64,000 nt of DNA from Apus apus (Eukaryota > Chordata > Aves > Apodiformes > Apodidae). The notes beneath the pieces are model-generated. The model saw nothing but the letters and a program-made list of their open reading frames with translations. It was not told the origin of the DNA and made no database searches. Where the stretch lies: contig NC_067301.1 of the NCBI RefSeq assembly GCF_020740795.1, positions 2,976,001 through 3,040,000 of the forward strand, in the 5' to 3' direction. The number at the start of each line of letters is the position of its first letter. The first letter of the stretch is position 1. Shown piece by piece: positions 61,901-64,000 of the stretch. The position numbers and the translations under genes are program-made.

Positions 61901-64000
61901 GTAGGGATTAATAACAAGCTGGCTTCATCAAGTGCTTTGAGATCTTGAGGTGAAGAGCTCTATATAATAAGCCCCAAGCATTCACACTGGCTGTTTCTCC
62001 AGCTTAATAACAATAATCATAAACGTAATGTCCAAATTGCTCTTTTCCACTGTACAGACAAACTCCTCCTGGAGCAGCTTGCTGGCTGCTTATTGCACCC
62101 TGCCAGGCTGGCTGCAGAGCCTGCCCACTGGGAGGAGCACCAGGGAGGTGCCCTCCAGGATCCAAGCTTTCCCTTTAGCAGGAATCTTGCCAGGAGAGGA
62201 GGAGGAGGAGGAGGAGGAGGGCCCTGAACACCCACAGAGGAAGGGAACGCTGGGAAAAGGCACAGGCAATTCCTGGCAGCTCCCCTCTCCCCAGCCAGGC
62301 CTGCCTGCTGAAGGCACAACCTGTGTTTGCCAGCCTGGACCTGTTCCAGATCCCGGGGGAGTCCATCCCTGCTCCAAACAGGCTGAGAAAAACAATCAGA
62401 AAAGCACAGCTGGAAACTTGATTACAGCTTGTGGGTGGGAGAGAGGAGAGTGGGATGTACCTGCTTCCAGGGCTTCAAGCATCTCCAGGGATGGAAAAGG
62501 GGCGAGAGAGAGAAGGAGAACAGCACAGGACAGCCACTAATCCCCACAGCAAGGGCCACAGGCAGCAGATGGAGAGAGAAAGGCACTTCCCTGCAGCACA
62601 CTCAGGAAGGTTTGAGGGCACCCTGCACCTCTGGGCACCCACGGGTGACCAAACCCCTGGCACTGGGTGCTCCTGTTCACGGGAAGATGGAAGAACGAAG
62701 ATGTCCGTGCTAAACGTGCAGGGTGGCTGCCTCTTACCTATTGCTGGTGGATTAAAAACTCTCCCTCTCTTGGAAGCAGCAGGTGCTCCCCTGGTGGAGC
62801 CACTTCAAGCAGACTGGATAGGGAGAGCAGCCCCAAACTGGTGAGGCTGGGCAGCAGAGGGGAAGAGCTGTGAGGCTTGAACACATCGCTGGTGCACAGG
62901 GATGAGCACGGAGCCAGCACGCACCTTTCCATCCCACCCAGCACCACTCCCTGCTTGGTCCCCAGGGGTAGGGAGGTCACTGGTGGGCCACGCTAGTGAC
63001 TTGTCCTGTCTCAAATGCTGCCTCAGAGCAGCCACTGCTCAATACTTGTGTCAGAGAGGCAAAGGCACCATGATAGATCAGGCAAGAGGCTCTGGACAGC
63101 TCAGGCTGAGGGACCTGCTGAGCAACCTGCCATGGGCAGCTCCTCAGCCAGCAGACAAGATGGACAAGCAAGGTGGTAGAAGCCAGCACACCTAATAGCA
63201 AAGGGTGAGGGGCACGTGGCAAACCCCAGGGGCCAAGGTTGAGCCCTCGCTCTGGAGGAGGGACGAGGCCCCACCAGGGCTGGCACAAAGGGAAGGCAGC
63301 AAGGAGCAGAGCTGCTCCGGGGGCTTCCCCCTGCTGAGAGGGCAGAGGGAAAGGCAAAGCCCTGGGGACAGAGCCGTGCTGTGACAGGCCAGCACAGGCC
63401 AGCACTGCTGCTGCGTGAGGTGCCCGTTGCCATGGAGATGGGCTAGGCTGCCTCTCCAGCCTCCCCGAGCACATTTGCTCCTCTTCCCCGGCCCAGCCTC
63501 CCACCCATCAATATTAATCACATCAGCCAGGGCTTGCTCGGTGAGGGAGAAGGAGCCACCTGCCACGCTGGAAGGTCTGGCCTGGCAGCAGAACTGGGGG
63601 GTCCACTCCACGGCTCAGCATCTCCAGCCCACGCTGAGCTCAGCACCAGCTCTCCAGGAGCAGGAGCACAGAGCCACGGAGCTGGTGTCATTAACACCAC
63701 GCTGCTCCACCCAGGCTTAGAGCCCTAGCCTGGGCACGGCCAAGGCAGCACCAGGAGCACCCCAGCCCCGAGTCCCTGAGTCCCAGTTTTGCCCATTTTC
63801 ACCCCGTTTGCACCCTGTTCCTGCCTACAACGCGGGCAGTGACTTCATGAGGTGGATGTGAGAGCACAGTGAGCCCCAGGGAGCAGAGCAACAGCCCTGC
63901 CAACAGCCCAGCAGGTACCAAGGGGACAGGGAGGGCAACAGCCCTCCTTGCTCAGCAGGTCTGCACATCCTCAATTCCATGGTTTAGCCTCAGAGTTGGG
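55937..64000 (-). other. AGRN: AGRN 5' intron (8 kb, right edge not reached)
   Basis: No conserved coding segment found. I looked for the Pro-rich exon that follows NtA (HFTP...PPTPPD) and for the short transmembrane N-terminus of TM-agrin and saw neither on the minus strand. The stretch holds a (CA)n/GGCA repeat at 57178-57232, A/T-rich parts at 57350-57610 and 58400-58630, and otherwise unremarkable sequence. Confidence 0.75.
57178..57232. repeat. (CA)n-type microsatellite
   Basis: ACACACACAGGC repeated three times within a longer CA-rich run, in the 5' intron. Confidence 0.85.

Overview
The window is vertebrate nuclear DNA, almost certainly from a bird. Its one clear gene is AGRN (agrin), read on the minus strand. 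The bird call rests on three things. The only interspersed repeats I recognise are CR1 LINE fragments of the avian type, with the ATTCTATG-like 3' end. The agrin protein is close to the chicken sequence as I remember it, including the neural inserts [12 protein letters not shown] and [11 protein letters not shown]. The gene is compact and GC-rich. It differs from chicken at many residues, so another bird is more likely.

Layout from right to left, which is the direction of AGRN transcription. 55937-64000 is 5' intron with no exon I could find. 54592-55936 holds follistatin-like (Kazal) modules FS1 and FS2, 51348-51924 FS3 and FS4, and 40725-46493 FS5 to FS8. 37350-40282 holds a cysteine-containing linker and two laminin-EGF modules. 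36452-37052 is FS9, 35579-36242 the first Ser/Thr-rich mucin-like segment, 31663-34188 the SEA domain and 31071-31421 the second Ser/Thr segment plus EGF1. 27182-29359 holds LG1, EGF2 and EGF3, 23581-27016 LG2 and EGF4, and 16619-23017 LG3 with the stop codon. I placed 33 constitutive coding exons and three alternative microexons (y4, z8, z11). All splice phases agree, giving one open reading frame of 1884 residues from FS1 to the stop before the inserts are added. The N-terminal exons (NtA or transmembrane start) are not seen and should lie beyond position 64000. The 3' UTR appears to run to about 13856.

Left of AGRN, 1-13850 is mostly intergenic. It holds CR1 fragments, a 135-150 bp tandem repeat near 5.4-5.8 kb, and a CpG island with a very GC-rich minisatellite at 9.4-10.5 kb. 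A possible first exon of an unidentified minus-strand gene lies in that island.

The most interesting signals concern splicing of AGRN. The neural microexons are intact and sit among five UGCAUG (RBFOX-type) motifs. A 22-bp tandem repeat has copied the 5' splice site of an LG1 exon five times into the intron. A CR1 insertion lies so close to the EGF1 exon that the reading frame stays open into the CR1 reverse-transcriptase remnant. I found no new molecular system beyond this; the window is a well-known gene with unusual local features.
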